Source: JALZEG01 sp035942255 (GTDB lineage Bacteria > Actinomycetota > CADDZG01 > WHSQ01). Taken from it: a stretch of DNA of 64,000 nucleotides. Below are positions 17,272-26,253 of this stretch, piece by piece. The DNA lies in contig DASZDG010000044.1 in NCBI GenBank assembly GCA_035942255.1, forward strand, positions 89,483 through 153,482, written 5' to 3'. Below the pieces are notes generated by a model. The model had not been told where the DNA came from and did not search any database. It saw nothing but the letters and a program-made list of their open reading frames with translations. The position numbers and the translations under genes were made by a program. Within the stretch, counting starts at the first letter, position 1; each line of letters begins with the position of its first letter.

Positions 17272-17466
17272 TTGACGAAGCTTCGACGCTCCATAGCAAC
17301 GGTGGCGGCAGCAGCCGCTCTCGCCGTACCGGTCCTCCCCGCGACGCCCGCGGTGGCCCAGACGCACGACTGCAAGATCATGGGCGGCGGCAACTACGTC
17401 GCCGAGGTCGTCGACTGCGTGTACCTCGTCCTGTCGCTGATCGCGGACCCGTTCCCGCCGCGGTAG
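17272..17466 (+). CDS. Small secreted two-cysteine peptide, copy 3
   Basis: 64 residues from a TTG start placed 7 bases after AAAAGGAG. The signal peptide ends around ATPAVAQ; the mature part of about 35 residues starts QTHDC and contains AEVVDC, then YLVLSLIADPFPP. The spacing between the two cysteines differs among the three copies (about 16-22 residues), but the EVV before the second Cys is fixed. It is the last of the three, followed 15 bases later by a terminator. Confidence 0.8.
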   Translation: MTKLRRSIATVAAAAALAVPVLPATPAVAQTHDCKIMGGGNYVAEVVDCVYLVLSLIADPFPPR

Positions 17467-17481
17467 CGCACCCGTAGACGA

Positions 17482-17509
17482 AAAGGCCCCGGCTCTCGCC
17501 GGGGCCTTT
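17482..17509. terminator. Strong bidirectional terminator
   Basis: A 12-bp perfect stem (17482-17493 with 17498-17509) with TCTC loop, T-rich on the plus side (CTTTCTCTTT) and flanked by AAAA on the other. It ends both the peptide cluster (plus strand) and the ATP synthase operon with its tail gene (minus strand). Confidence 0.9.
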
Positions 17510-17520
17510 CTCTTTAGGTG

Positions 17521-17733
17521 CTAGAGGCCGGAGCCCGGGTCGATGTCGAGACGTGCCTCGATCAACCACAGGTTGCGGCGCACGCACTCCGGGCACAGCG
17601 CCAGACGGCGGTTGTTCGCGTCCGGCATCTCCTGCCACCCCAGTGGGACCAGGCCGTTGCGACGAGCCGCCGACGACCCGCACGAGGAGCAGAAGACCCT
17701 GTTGCGAAGGTTCTCCTGCGCCTCGTCGGTCAT
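17521..17733 (-). CDS. Small zinc-ribbon protein at the end of the atp operon
   Basis: 70 residues with CSSCG near residue 15 and CPECV near residue 47, four cysteines set to bind one zinc ion. There is no signal peptide or membrane helix. It lies 14 bases after the atpC stop codon and just before the shared terminator, so it should be the last gene of the ATP synthase transcript. Function unknown; such ribbons may bind nucleic acid or a protein partner. Confidence 0.75.
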   Translation of the reverse strand: MTDEAQENLRNRVFCSSCGSSAARRNGLVPLGWQEMPDANNRRLALCPECVRRNLWLIEARLDIDPGSGL

Positions 17734-17747
17734 GTCTGCGAGCGACC

Positions 17748-18146
17748 CTAGTGGCCGCGGCTCTCCGCGATCTCCACCCGCGCCAGCGCGATGCGCATCT
17801 CGGCCTCGGCGCGCTCGTCCGTGTCCTCGTCGCGCCGCCGCTTCGCCTCCTCGGCGATCCGGCGCGCCTCCGCGACGTCGATGTCGGCGAGGTTCTCCGC
17901 CGAGTCGGCCAGGATGATCACGTGGTAGTCGTCGGCCGGCCCGGACGCCTCCAGGAAGCCTCCGGGGACGAAGAACTCCTCACGGCTGCTCCCGCGTACG
18001 ACCGCGACGCGCCCCGGGATCAGCGCGGCGAGGAACGGGACGTGGCCCCGCATGATGCCGAACTCGCCCTCGGGCGAGCGGGCCACGACCATGTCCGCGT
18101 CGCCGCGCCAGACCTCCTCCTCGGGAGAGACGATCGAGACCTGCAC
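17748..18146 (-). CDS. atpC: ATP synthase F1 epsilon subunit
   Basis: 132 residues: N-terminal beta-barrel (VSIVSPEEEVWRGDADMV, EFGIMRGHVPFLAAL) and C-terminal two-helix part (LADIDVAEARRIAEEAKRR). It belongs to the central stalk and restrains ATP hydrolysis. The GTG start overlaps the atpD stop by one base (TAGTG), so translation is coupled. The helical arm is present, unlike in some shortened epsilon subunits. Confidence 0.95.
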   Translation of the reverse strand: MQVSIVSPEEEVWRGDADMVVARSPEGEFGIMRGHVPFLAALIPGRVAVVRGSSREEFFVPGGFLEASGPADDYHVIILADSAENLADIDVAEARRIAEEAKRRRDEDTDERAEAEMRIALARVEIAESRGH

Positions 18147-19585
18147 TACTCCGACAGCTCCTTCGCCTTCGCCTCGGCCTCCTCGATGCCGCCGACGAGG
18201 TAGAACGCCTGCTCGGGAAGGTGGTCGTAGTCCCCCTGCGCGATGCCCTTGAACGAGGCGATCGTCTCGTCGACCGGGACGTACTTGCCGGGAAGGCCGG
18301 TGAACTGCTCGGCGACGAAGAACGGCTGGCTGAGGAACCGCTGGATCTTGCGGGCCCTCTGCACGATGATCTTGTCCTCTTCCGAGAGCTCGTCGATCCC
18401 GAGGATCGCGATGATGTCCTGGAGGTCCTTGTAGCGCTGCAGGATCCTCTGGACGGTCAGCGCGACGTTGTAGTGCTCGTCACCGACGTACCGGGGGTCG
18501 AGGATCCGCGAGGTCGAGTCGAGCGGGTCGACGGCCGGATAGATGCCCAGCGAGGCGATCTGCCTCGAGAGCACCGTCGTCGCGTCGAGGTGCGCGAACG
18601 CGGTGTGCGGCGCGGGGTCGGTGATGTCGTCGGCCGGCACGTAGATGGCCTGCAGCGACGTGATCGAACGGCCCTTCGTCGACGTGATGCGCTCCTGCAG
18701 CTCGCCCATCTCCTCCGACAGCGTCGGCTGGTAGCCCACGGCCGAGGGCATGCGGCCCAGCAGCGTCGACACCTCGGAGCCGGCCTGCACGAAGCGGAAG
18801 ATGTTGTCGACGAACAGGAGCACGTCCTGGTGCTCGACGTCCCGGAAGTACTCGGCCATCGTCAGCGCGCTCAGAGCGACGCGGAGGCGGACACCCGGGG
18901 GCTCGTCCATCTGGCCGTAGACGAGCGCGGTCTTCTCGAGGACGCCCGACTCCTTCATCTCGAGCCAGAGCTCGTTGCCCTCGCGCGTGCGCTCGCCGAC
19001 GCCGGCGAACACCGACACACCACCGTGCTGCTCGGCGACGCGGTAGATCATCTCCTGGATGACGACGGTCTTGCCGACGCCGGCACCGCCGAACATCCCG
19101 ATCTTCCCGCCCTGCACGTAGGGCTCGAGCAGGTCGATGACCTTGATGCCCGTCTCGAACATCTCGGTCTTCGGCTCGAGCTCCTCGAAGGGAGGAGCGC
19201 TGCGGTGGATCGGCCAGCGCTCGACGCCCTCGGGCAGCGTCGAGTCGTCGACGGGCTCGCCGAGCACGTTGTAGACGTGGCCCAGCGTGGCGGGGCCGAC
19301 GGGCACGGTGATCGACGTGCCGGTGTTCAAGACCTTGGTCCCGCGCACGAGGCCGTCCGTCGCCTTCATGCAGATCGCCTTGACGACCGAGTCGCCGATG
19401 TGCTGGCTGACTTCGGCGGTGATCGTGTCGGTCTTGCCCTCGATCGTCCGCTCGACCTCGAGCGCGTAGTTGATCTCGGGAAGCGCGTCCGGCGGGAACT
19501 CGACCTCGATGACCGGGCCGGTGACCGTCATGACGCGGCCCTCGCTGGTGCGGGGCTGGGTCATCCTCTCTTCGGTTACTGCCAT
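18146..19585 (-). CDS. atpD: ATP synthase F1 beta subunit (catalytic)
   Basis: 479 residues. It carries the catalytic nucleotide site: P-loop GGAGVGKT, GERTREGN, and the ALTMAEYFRD region with VLLFVDNIFRF as Walker B. It makes ATP during rotation of gamma within the alpha3-beta3 ring. The length is normal. The ATG follows AAGGAGA by 5 bases. It lies 10 bases after atpG in the standard F1 gene order. Confidence 0.98.
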   Translation of the reverse strand: MAVTEERMTQPRTSEGRVMTVTGPVIEVEFPPDALPEINYALEVERTIEGKTDTITAEVSQHIGDSVVKAICMKATDGLVRGTKVLNTGTSITVPVGPATLGHVYNVLGEPVDDSTLPEGVERWPIHRSAPPFEELEPKTEMFETGIKVIDLLEPYVQGGKIGMFGGAGVGKTVVIQEMIYRVAEQHGGVSVFAGVGERTREGNELWLEMKESGVLEKTALVYGQMDEPPGVRLRVALSALTMAEYFRDVEHQDVLLFVDNIFRFVQAGSEVSTLLGRMPSAVGYQPTLSEEMGELQERITSTKGRSITSLQAIYVPADDITDPAPHTAFAHLDATTVLSRQIASLGIYPAVDPLDSTSRILDPRYVGDEHYNVALTVQRILQRYKDLQDIIAILGIDELSEEDKIIVQRARKIQRFLSQPFFVAEQFTGLPGKYVPVDETIASFKGIAQGDYDHLPEQAFYLVGGIEEAEAKAKELSE

Positions 19586-19595
19586 GCGCGTCTCC

Positions 19596-20480
19596 TTAGC
19601 CTTTGTCGCGGCCGGCGCGCAGCGCTTCCGCGCCGCCGACGACCTCCATGATCTCGGTGGTGATCTCTGCCTGGCGTGCCTGGTTGTAGACGCGGGTGAG
19701 GCCCTCGATGAGCTCGTCCGCGTTGTCCGTCGCGGCCTTCATCGCACGGCGCCGCGCCGCGTGCTCCGAGGCGGCTGCCTCGAGCATCCCCTGGTAGACG
19801 GAGCCCTCGACGTAGCGAGGGAGCAGGTAGCCCAGGATGTCCTCGGGATCGGGCTCGAACACGTAGTTCGCCCCGGGACCGTCGTCGCCGCGGCTCTCGT
19901 CGAGGTCCTCGCGTGGCACCGGCAGCAGCTTCAGCACCACCGGACGTTGCGTCAGCGCCGACTCGTACTTCGTGTAGACGAGGCGGACCTCGTCGACGTC
20001 GCCGTTCGTGAACGCGCCGGCCGCGGACTTCGCAACCATCCGGGCGTCGTCGATCGAAGGCTGGTCGGACACCCCCTGCCACGACTCGGTGAGGTCGTAG
20101 CCGCGGAACCGGAAGTAGGACACGCCCTTCTTGCCGGCCACGAACAAGCGGGTCTGCTCGTGGTCCCGCATGTCCCGCTCGGCCGCCCGGATGACGTTCG
20201 AGTTGTAGGCGCCGGCGAGGCCGCGGTCGGCCGTGATGATGATCGTCCCGACGGTGCCGACCGAGTCACGCTGCTTCAGCAGCGGGTGGTCGATGCTCCG
20301 CGCGTTCTTCGCGACGGACGCCATGAGGCTGCGCATCTCCTCGGCGTACGGGCGGGCCGCGTCGACCCGCTGCTGCGCCTTGATGATGCGCGACGAGGCG
20401 ATGAGCTCCATGGCGCGCGTGATCTTCTGGGTCGACTGGACCGACCCGATGCGGCGCTTGATGTCCCGGAGCTGTGCCAT
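19596..20480 (-). CDS. atpG: ATP synthase F1 gamma subunit (rotor shaft)
   Basis: 294 residues. The N-terminal helix RDIKRRIGSVQSTQKITRAM and the C-terminal helix with LTRVYNQARQAEITTEIMEVVGGAEAL are the two halves of the coiled-coil shaft that turns inside the alpha-beta ring. TADRGLAGAYN is the family signature in the middle. It sits between atpA and atpD as expected and is of ordinary length. Confidence 0.97.
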   Translation of the reverse strand: MAQLRDIKRRIGSVQSTQKITRAMELIASSRIIKAQQRVDAARPYAEEMRSLMASVAKNARSIDHPLLKQRDSVGTVGTIIITADRGLAGAYNSNVIRAAERDMRDHEQTRLFVAGKKGVSYFRFRGYDLTESWQGVSDQPSIDDARMVAKSAAGAFTNGDVDEVRLVYTKYESALTQRPVVLKLLPVPREDLDESRGDDGPGANYVFEPDPEDILGYLLPRYVEGSVYQGMLEAAASEHAARRRAMKAATDNADELIEGLTRVYNQARQAEITTEIMEVVGGAEALRAGRDKG

Positions 20481-20486
20481 GTCTCT

Positions 20487-22183
<1,697 letters not shown>

Positions 22184-22184
<1 letters not shown>

Positions 22185-22720
22185 TATCCCCTCACCTGCT
22201 CTTTCAACTGTTCGAGACGGCGCCTCACGGTGCCGTCGATGACGGTGTCTCCGACCTTGGCGACGACGCCGCCGATGACCGACGGGTCCACCAGGACCTT
22301 CACCTCGACCTTCTTGCCGGTCGCCTTCGAGAGCGCGCTCGCCAGCTGCTCCCTCTGCGGCCCGTCGAGCGGGACCGCAGAGCGGACCTCCGCGACGACT
22401 GCGTTGCGCGCTTCGGCCGCGAGGTCGCTGAGCTCGTCCAGGATCTGGGGAAGCTGGCGCGCCCGGCCCTGGGCAACGATGAACTCGAGGAGCCCGAGCG
22501 TGTGGGGGCTGACCTTGCCGCTCAGGATCTCCTCCAGCACCTTCTGCCGCTGGTCCTTCTCGATGCTGCGGTCGGACAGCGCCTGCTTCAGCTCGTGGCT
22601 CGACTCGAGCAGCTTGCCGAAACGGAAGAGCTCGTCCTCGACGCGGTCGAGCTCGCCTTCGGCCTGGACGATCCGGAAGAGCGCCTCTGCGTATCCGTGG
22701 ATGAGCTCGTCGGTAGCCAT
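22184..22720 (-). CDS. atpH: ATP synthase F1 delta subunit (OSCP-type)
   Basis: 178 residues, a full-length stand-alone delta subunit and not the b-delta fusion of mycobacteria. The N-terminal helical bundle (YAEALFRIVQAEGELDRVEDEL) joins F1; the C-terminal part (GKKVEVKVLVDPSVIGGVVAKVGDTVIDGTVRRRLEQL) has the family signature. It connects the b stalk to the top of F1. Its ATG shares one base with the atpF stop. Confidence 0.96.
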
Positions 22721-23319
22721 CAGTTCCTGCTGCCTCCGTCCGCCGTCATGCCGGCGACGTCACGGATGTACGCGTCGACGAACTCACGCTGCGTGCGGTC
22801 GTCGAGCGAGCGCCCGACCACCTTCTCCGCGAGGTCGATCGAGATCGCCGCGATCGTCCCCTGCAGCTCCTGGATCGTGCGGGTGCGCTCGGCCTGGATC
22901 GTCTCCTGCGCGCGGGCGACGATCGCCTCGGCGTCCTTCTCGGCTCGGGCGGTGAGGTCCTTGCGGACCTGCTCCGCCTGCTGCCGCGCCTCCTCGATGA
23001 TGCGGTTGGCCTCGCCGCGCGCGTCGGCGAGCTGCGCCCGGTACTGCTCGAGCTCGGTCTGGGCGGCGGCCTTCGACTGCTCGGCCGCCTCGAGGTCGCC
23101 CTGGATCTTCTGCTCGCGCGCCTCGATGCCTTGCTGGATCTTCGGCCACACCTTCTTCATGAGGAAGAAGGCGACGAGGCCGAAGACGATGAAGCCCCAG
23201 ATGAGCTCCTCGGTCGCGGGGAGCACGAGGTCGATGCCGGACGGCTCGTCCGCGTGCTCGGTCGTCTCCTCACCGTGCTCCTGCGCAAAGAGCAGGAGCG
23301 AATGGACTTTGTCGATCAT
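22720..23319 (-). CDS. atpF: ATP synthase Fo subunit b (peripheral stalk)
   Basis: 199 residues. An N-terminal segment of about 35 residues, rich in Glu and His, comes before the single membrane helix (LIWGFIVFGLVAFFLMKKVWP). A long Gln/Glu/Ala/Arg-rich coiled coil follows (about 60-180) that forms the stator stalk. The extended N-terminus is common in actinobacterial b subunits. Only one b gene is present, so the stalk should be a homodimer. Confidence 0.96.
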   Translation of the reverse strand: MIDKVHSLLLFAQEHGEETTEHADEPSGIDLVLPATEELIWGFIVFGLVAFFLMKKVWPKIQQGIEAREQKIQGDLEAAEQSKAAAQTELEQYRAQLADARGEANRIIEEARQQAEQVRKDLTARAEKDAEAIVARAQETIQAERTRTIQELQGTIAAISIDLAEKVVGRSLDDRTQREFVDAYIRDVAGMTADGGSRN

Positions 23320-23335
23320 GCGTCTGCCCCTTGCC

Positions 23336-23590
23336 TTAGATGATGAACGAGAGGACGAAACCGATGAGGGCGAGGGCCTCGATGAGGGCGAACCCGAGGA
23401 ACATCGTCGTCCGCGTCTCGCCGGCGGTCTCGGGCTGGCGCGCCATCGCCTCGATCGCGCTGGAGAACACCAGGCCGACGCCGATGCCGGGGCCGATGGC
23501 GGCGAGGCCGTATACGAGGCCCTTGCCGATGGTCGCCACGCCCTCGTCGGTGAGGCCGGTCTCCTGCGCCAGGGTGATCAGGTCGGTCAT
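23336..23590 (-). CDS. atpE: ATP synthase Fo subunit c (rotor ring)
   Basis: 84 residues, two membrane helices joined by the polar loop AMARQPE. The proton-carrying acidic residue is Glu in FALIEALAL on the second helix; the residues around it (EA and not ES/ET) fit H+ and not Na+ coupling. The helix-1 glycine pattern IGPGIGVG is present for ring packing. It lies between atpB and atpF, as usual. Confidence 0.97.
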   Translation of the reverse strand: MTDLITLAQETGLTDEGVATIGKGLVYGLAAIGPGIGVGLVFSSAIEAMARQPETAGETRTTMFLGFALIEALALIGFVLSFII

Positions 23591-23633
23591 CTCTTGGTCC
23601 CTCCTCTTTCTTGGGTTCTCTAGTGGGTGATCT

Positions 23634-24470
23634 CTAGGCTGCGGTTGCGGGTGCTTCCAGCGGTCGCTGGGTCTCGACCTTGTGGGCTTCGTGCTCGCTC
23701 GTGTCCGCGTGGTCGCCGTGACCGTGGATCGACTCGGCGATGTAGAAGGCGGTCAGCAGCGTGAAGATGTACGCCTGGATCGAGATGACCAGCATCTCGA
23801 AGACGAGCAGGCCCGCCGCGACGATGAACGTGACGACGCCGAGGGGGGCCGAGATGCCGACCTCGTCGAGCAGGAAGTCGTGCGTGAACAGGAAGAAGAT
23901 CGTCAGCAGCACGTGGCCGGCCATCATGTTCGCGAGGAGCCGGATTGCGAGCGTCAGCGGCCGGATGACGAAGACCGACGCGAGCTCGATCGGCGTCAGC
24001 AGGATGTAGACCGGCTTCGGGACGCCCGGCGGGAACAGCGTGTCCTTCAGGAAACGGAAGCCCTGCTTCTTGAAGCCGATGAAGACGAACGTGACGTACG
24101 TCAGAAGCGAGAGGGCCGCGGGAACCGCCATCCGCGACGTAACCGGGAAGTTGATCCCGGGGATGATCTCGAGCAGGTTGCAGAAGAAGATGAAGAAGAA
24201 CAGCGACGCAAGGAACGGCGCGTACTTCGGCCCGTCCTTCGGCCCGATCACATCGACCGCGATCTGGTTGCGGACGAACGTGTAGCCCTGCTCCGCCGCG
24301 TTCTGCAGGAAGCCCTTGGGGACCAGCCGCCCCTTGGCGCCCGCCCAGAAGAAAGCGAGGCACGCGAGGCCGGCGACGATCATCAACAGGACGACCCTGT
24401 TGATCGCGAGGGGCGTCCCCTCCAGCCAGATGGGGTCCCAGAAGAAAAGGTGATTGACGTCTAGCTCCAT
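23634..24470 (-). CDS. atpB: ATP synthase Fo subunit a (proton channel)
   Basis: 278 residues with five to six membrane helices. The essential arginine is in RPLTLAIRLLANMMAGH, which separates the two proton half-channels next to the c-ring. It begins with the usual short soluble segment. The C-terminal tail after the last helix is long and charged (SIHGHGDHADTSEHEAHK), with several His and Asp residues; this is a little unusual, and its use is unknown. atpI ends 4 bases upstream. Confidence 0.97.
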   Translation of the reverse strand: MELDVNHLFFWDPIWLEGTPLAINRVVLLMIVAGLACLAFFWAGAKGRLVPKGFLQNAAEQGYTFVRNQIAVDVIGPKDGPKYAPFLASLFFFIFFCNLLEIIPGINFPVTSRMAVPAALSLLTYVTFVFIGFKKQGFRFLKDTLFPPGVPKPVYILLTPIELASVFVIRPLTLAIRLLANMMAGHVLLTIFFLFTHDFLLDEVGISAPLGVVTFIVAAGLLVFEMLVISIQAYIFTLLTAFYIAESIHGHGDHADTSEHEAHKVETQRPLEAPATAA

Positions 24471-24474
24471 CCAA

Positions 24475-24891
24475 TCAGCTCCTTGTGTCGGCCGCGCTCA
24501 GGGGGTTCGTCGTCTTTGTCTCTTCTGCGTGCTTGTAGGCGCCGGAAGCCTCCCACAGCACGAGGCCGAGGTGGCACCCGATGAGGGTGAAGCCGGTGAC
24601 GGGGAAGTACACGAGGTCTGCGGCCTGGAGCCCCAGGGCGACCATCGTCAGGAGGAAGAGACCGAGCATGAACGTCGCGAGCCCGGCCGGGAGCAGCATC
24701 TGCGGCGTGCGCTCGGCGACGCCGCCGAGGATCCGGGCCGACAGCCACAGGTTGCCCAGCGTCATCGCGACGCCGGCGGCGGCCGAGAGGCCCCACTTCG
24801 GGCCGTCGATCACCCACAGGAGCGCGACGAGGAACGGCGTCAGGACGAGCGCCCTGCGCGCCATCCGACCTACCATCTGCAGCTCGATCAC
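24475..24891 (-). CDS. atpI: ATP synthase subunit I-like membrane protein
   Basis: 138 residues from a GTG that overlaps the previous stop by 4 bases (GTGA). Four predicted membrane helices (ALVLTPFLVALLWVI, AAAGVAMTLGNLWLS, AGLATFMLGLFLLTM, FPVTGFTLIGCHLGLVLW) with a short cytoplasmic tail. AtpI proteins help assemble the c-ring or bring in Mg2+. The position directly before atpB supports the call although AtpI sequences are poorly conserved. Confidence 0.85.
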   Translation of the reverse strand: MIELQMVGRMARRALVLTPFLVALLWVIDGPKWGLSAAAGVAMTLGNLWLSARILGGVAERTPQMLLPAGLATFMLGLFLLTMVALGLQAADLVYFPVTGFTLIGCHLGLVLWEASGAYKHAEETKTTNPLSAADTRS

Positions 24892-25133
24892 GAACGCCTC
24901 CTGCGATCCATCGCGGCCCGGTTCTGTGAGCTGTAGTACACGTGAGCCACACCCCCGAACCAACCGATCACGCCGCCGGTGACCTGGCCCCACGGGTCGA
25001 TGCCCAGCCACCGGTCCACGAGCCACCCGAGGAACAGGAACAGGGCGACGGCGCCGGCGAACTCGAACGCCAGCGACATGCCCATCGCGGCGCCGGACTG
25101 CGCGCTGTAACGGCGGTCCGGCCGTTTGCTCAT
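24888..25133 (-). CDS. AtpZ/AtpI-family small membrane protein, first gene of the atp operon
   Basis: 81 residues starting MSKRPDRRYS. Two membrane helices (FEFAGAVALFLFLGWLVDRWL and GGVIGWFGGVAHVYY) joined by the GIDPWG loop match AtpZ-like proteins. These often pair with AtpI and are thought to aid Fo assembly or Mg2+/Ca2+ supply. It is the first coding region after the promoter at 25293-25321, with a leader of about 150 bases. Only a weak ribosome site (GGGACC) precedes the ATG. Confidence 0.82.
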   Translation of the reverse strand: MSKRPDRRYSAQSGAAMGMSLAFEFAGAVALFLFLGWLVDRWLGIDPWGQVTGGVIGWFGGVAHVYYSSQNRAAMDRRRRS

Positions 25134-25274
25134 TCGGGTCCCGCCCCGTGCTGGACGACCCTCGCCGCGAGCCCTGCCCGGCTCGCCTCCCGCGGACCGT
25201 CCGTCGCGCAGCACGGAGGTGCCGCGAGAGCGTTCAGGCGTGGGAGGAACGGCATCCTAACTCCTCGTCCGGGT

Positions 25275-25296
25275 GCTTGTGAAACTTTTCACAAGC
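25275..25296. promoter_or_regulatory. Rex-type operator over the atp promoter
   Basis: GCTTGTGAAA-CT-TTTCACAAGC: two perfect 10-base arms and a 2-base centre. The inner TGTGAAnnnnTTCACA matches the known binding sequence of Rex, the repressor that senses the NADH/NAD+ ratio, and Rex is known to control the atp operon in Streptomyces. The site overlaps the -10 box and the start of transcription, so bound Rex would block the promoter. The rex gene itself is not in the window. Confidence 0.75.
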
Positions 25297-25321
25297 TATC
25301 CCAGATCGCTGATGGTTGCAA
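25293..25321 (-). promoter_or_regulatory. Promoter of the ATP synthase operon
   Basis: On the minus strand, TTGCAA (25321-25316) and TAGCTT (25298-25293) are separated by exactly 17 bases, a good housekeeping-sigma layout. Transcription would begin near 25286, inside the Rex-type operator. The leader before the first start codon is about 150 bases long and G+C-rich. Confidence 0.65.
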
Positions 25322-25325
25322 CCCG

Positions 25326-25343
25326 CCAAAACCGAGGTTTTGG
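25326..25343. promoter_or_regulatory. Second palindrome upstream of the atp promoter
   Basis: CCAAAACC-GA-GGTTTTGG, 8-base perfect arms. It lies 5 bases upstream of the -35 box of the atp promoter and 88 bases before the divergent secreted-protein gene. It could be an activator or repressor site for either. I do not recognise the regulator. Confidence 0.45.
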
Positions 25344-25430
25344 GCGTCCGAAACCGACGGGGGCAGGGACGCGGCCGTTGGGTGACGAAGCCTGCGGCGG
25401 ACCTGGCGGACCTATCGGAGGTGGGGAGCA

Positions 25431-26252
25431 GTGAGCAGGAAGTTGCGCGCCCTCGCGGGCATGGCGCTGATCGTTGTCGGGAGCTTCGTCGTAGGGCCGG
25501 TCGCTCCGGCGGCCGCGGCGACGTCGTGTCTGAACGTGCCGGCGGCGACGCCCGGCTTCACCGTCGGGATCGGCGGGACGCCGCAGCGGATCCCGTCGTT
25601 TTCGGGGATATCGGTCTGCGCGTCCACTCCCGACGGGTCACCCGTGGCACCGGTCGTGAGCAACGCGGTCGGAGGCGCTTGCGTCGCGTCCTGCACGACG
25701 GTCACCCTCCGGGTGTCTCCGGTGGACGCCGGACCGGTTTCCGTGACCTACGTGCAGGACGGCGTCACGACCCGTCACTCGGTCGACCCGGAAGCCGTGG
25801 GGGCGTCCGAGAGTGTGTGTCTCGTGAGCATTGGAACCCCGCAAGCGCCCGATCCCGGGTGCGCGCTTTCCCTGGGCAGCGACCGCGATCTCACGAACGA
25901 GGCGGCGGCGCTCGTTTCGCAGGTGACGACGCTCGTGAACCAGACGATCTCGCAGGTGACTACGCTCGTGAACCAGACGATCACTCAGGCCAAGCCGATC
26001 GTCGATGACGCGGTGGCGGACGCCACCGCCTTGTCGGACCAACTCGGGGCCCAGGCGTGGCAGAGCGCGTGCTGGGTCGTGTACTGGGGGAACGACCCCG
26101 TCTCGTTCTGCGATGACCCCGTGCAGTGGGTGCAGAACGATTGGGAGTACGTCTCGAACTATTACTACGAATACCTGACGGAGCCCGGGCTCGTCCCTCG
26201 TCTCGTCGAGGACGTGCAGTGCCGCCTCTCGGAGGCCTGCTGGGGGAGCTGA
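25431..26252 (+). CDS. Secreted Cys-containing protein with hendecad repeat (paralogue of 35887-36759)
   Basis: 273 residues from a GTG after GGAGGTGGGGAG. The signal peptide ends near APAAAA; the mature protein starts ATSCLNVPA. The first 130 residues look beta-rich, with a SGISVCA segment and a CVASCTTVTL segment also present in the paralogue at 35.9 kb. Then comes a helical region with two 11-residue repeats SQVTTLVNQTI, and a C-terminal half with three Cys and many Trp/Tyr (WVQNDWEYVSNYYYEYL). No enzyme motif is seen; a surface or wall-associated role is likely. It is divergent from the atp operon. Confidence 0.72.
   Translation: MSRKLRALAGMALIVVGSFVVGPVAPAAAATSCLNVPAATPGFTVGIGGTPQRIPSFSGISVCASTPDGSPVAPVVSNAVGGACVASCTTVTLRVSPVDAGPVSVTYVQDGVTTRHSVDPEAVGASESVCLVSIGTPQAPDPGCALSLGSDRDLTNEAAALVSQVTTLVNQTISQVTTLVNQTITQAKPIVDDAVADATALSDQLGAQAWQSACWVVYWGNDPVSFCDDPVQWVQNDWEYVSNYYYEYLTEPGLVPRLVEDVQCRLSEACWGS
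25917..25982 (+). repeat. 33-base tandem duplication inside the secreted-protein gene
   Basis: Two copies of a 33-base unit (25917-25949 and 25950-25982) differ at a single base. Each encodes SQVTTLVNQTI, an 11-residue (hendecad) helix repeat, so the duplication keeps the frame and lengthens a coiled-coil-like helix. Confidence 0.9.
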
Positions 26253-26253
26253 C

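Noticed and set aside
16829..17466. The three mini-proteins as lanthipeptides or other modified peptides
   Set aside because: They have Sec signal peptides and no neighbouring modification or dedicated export genes.
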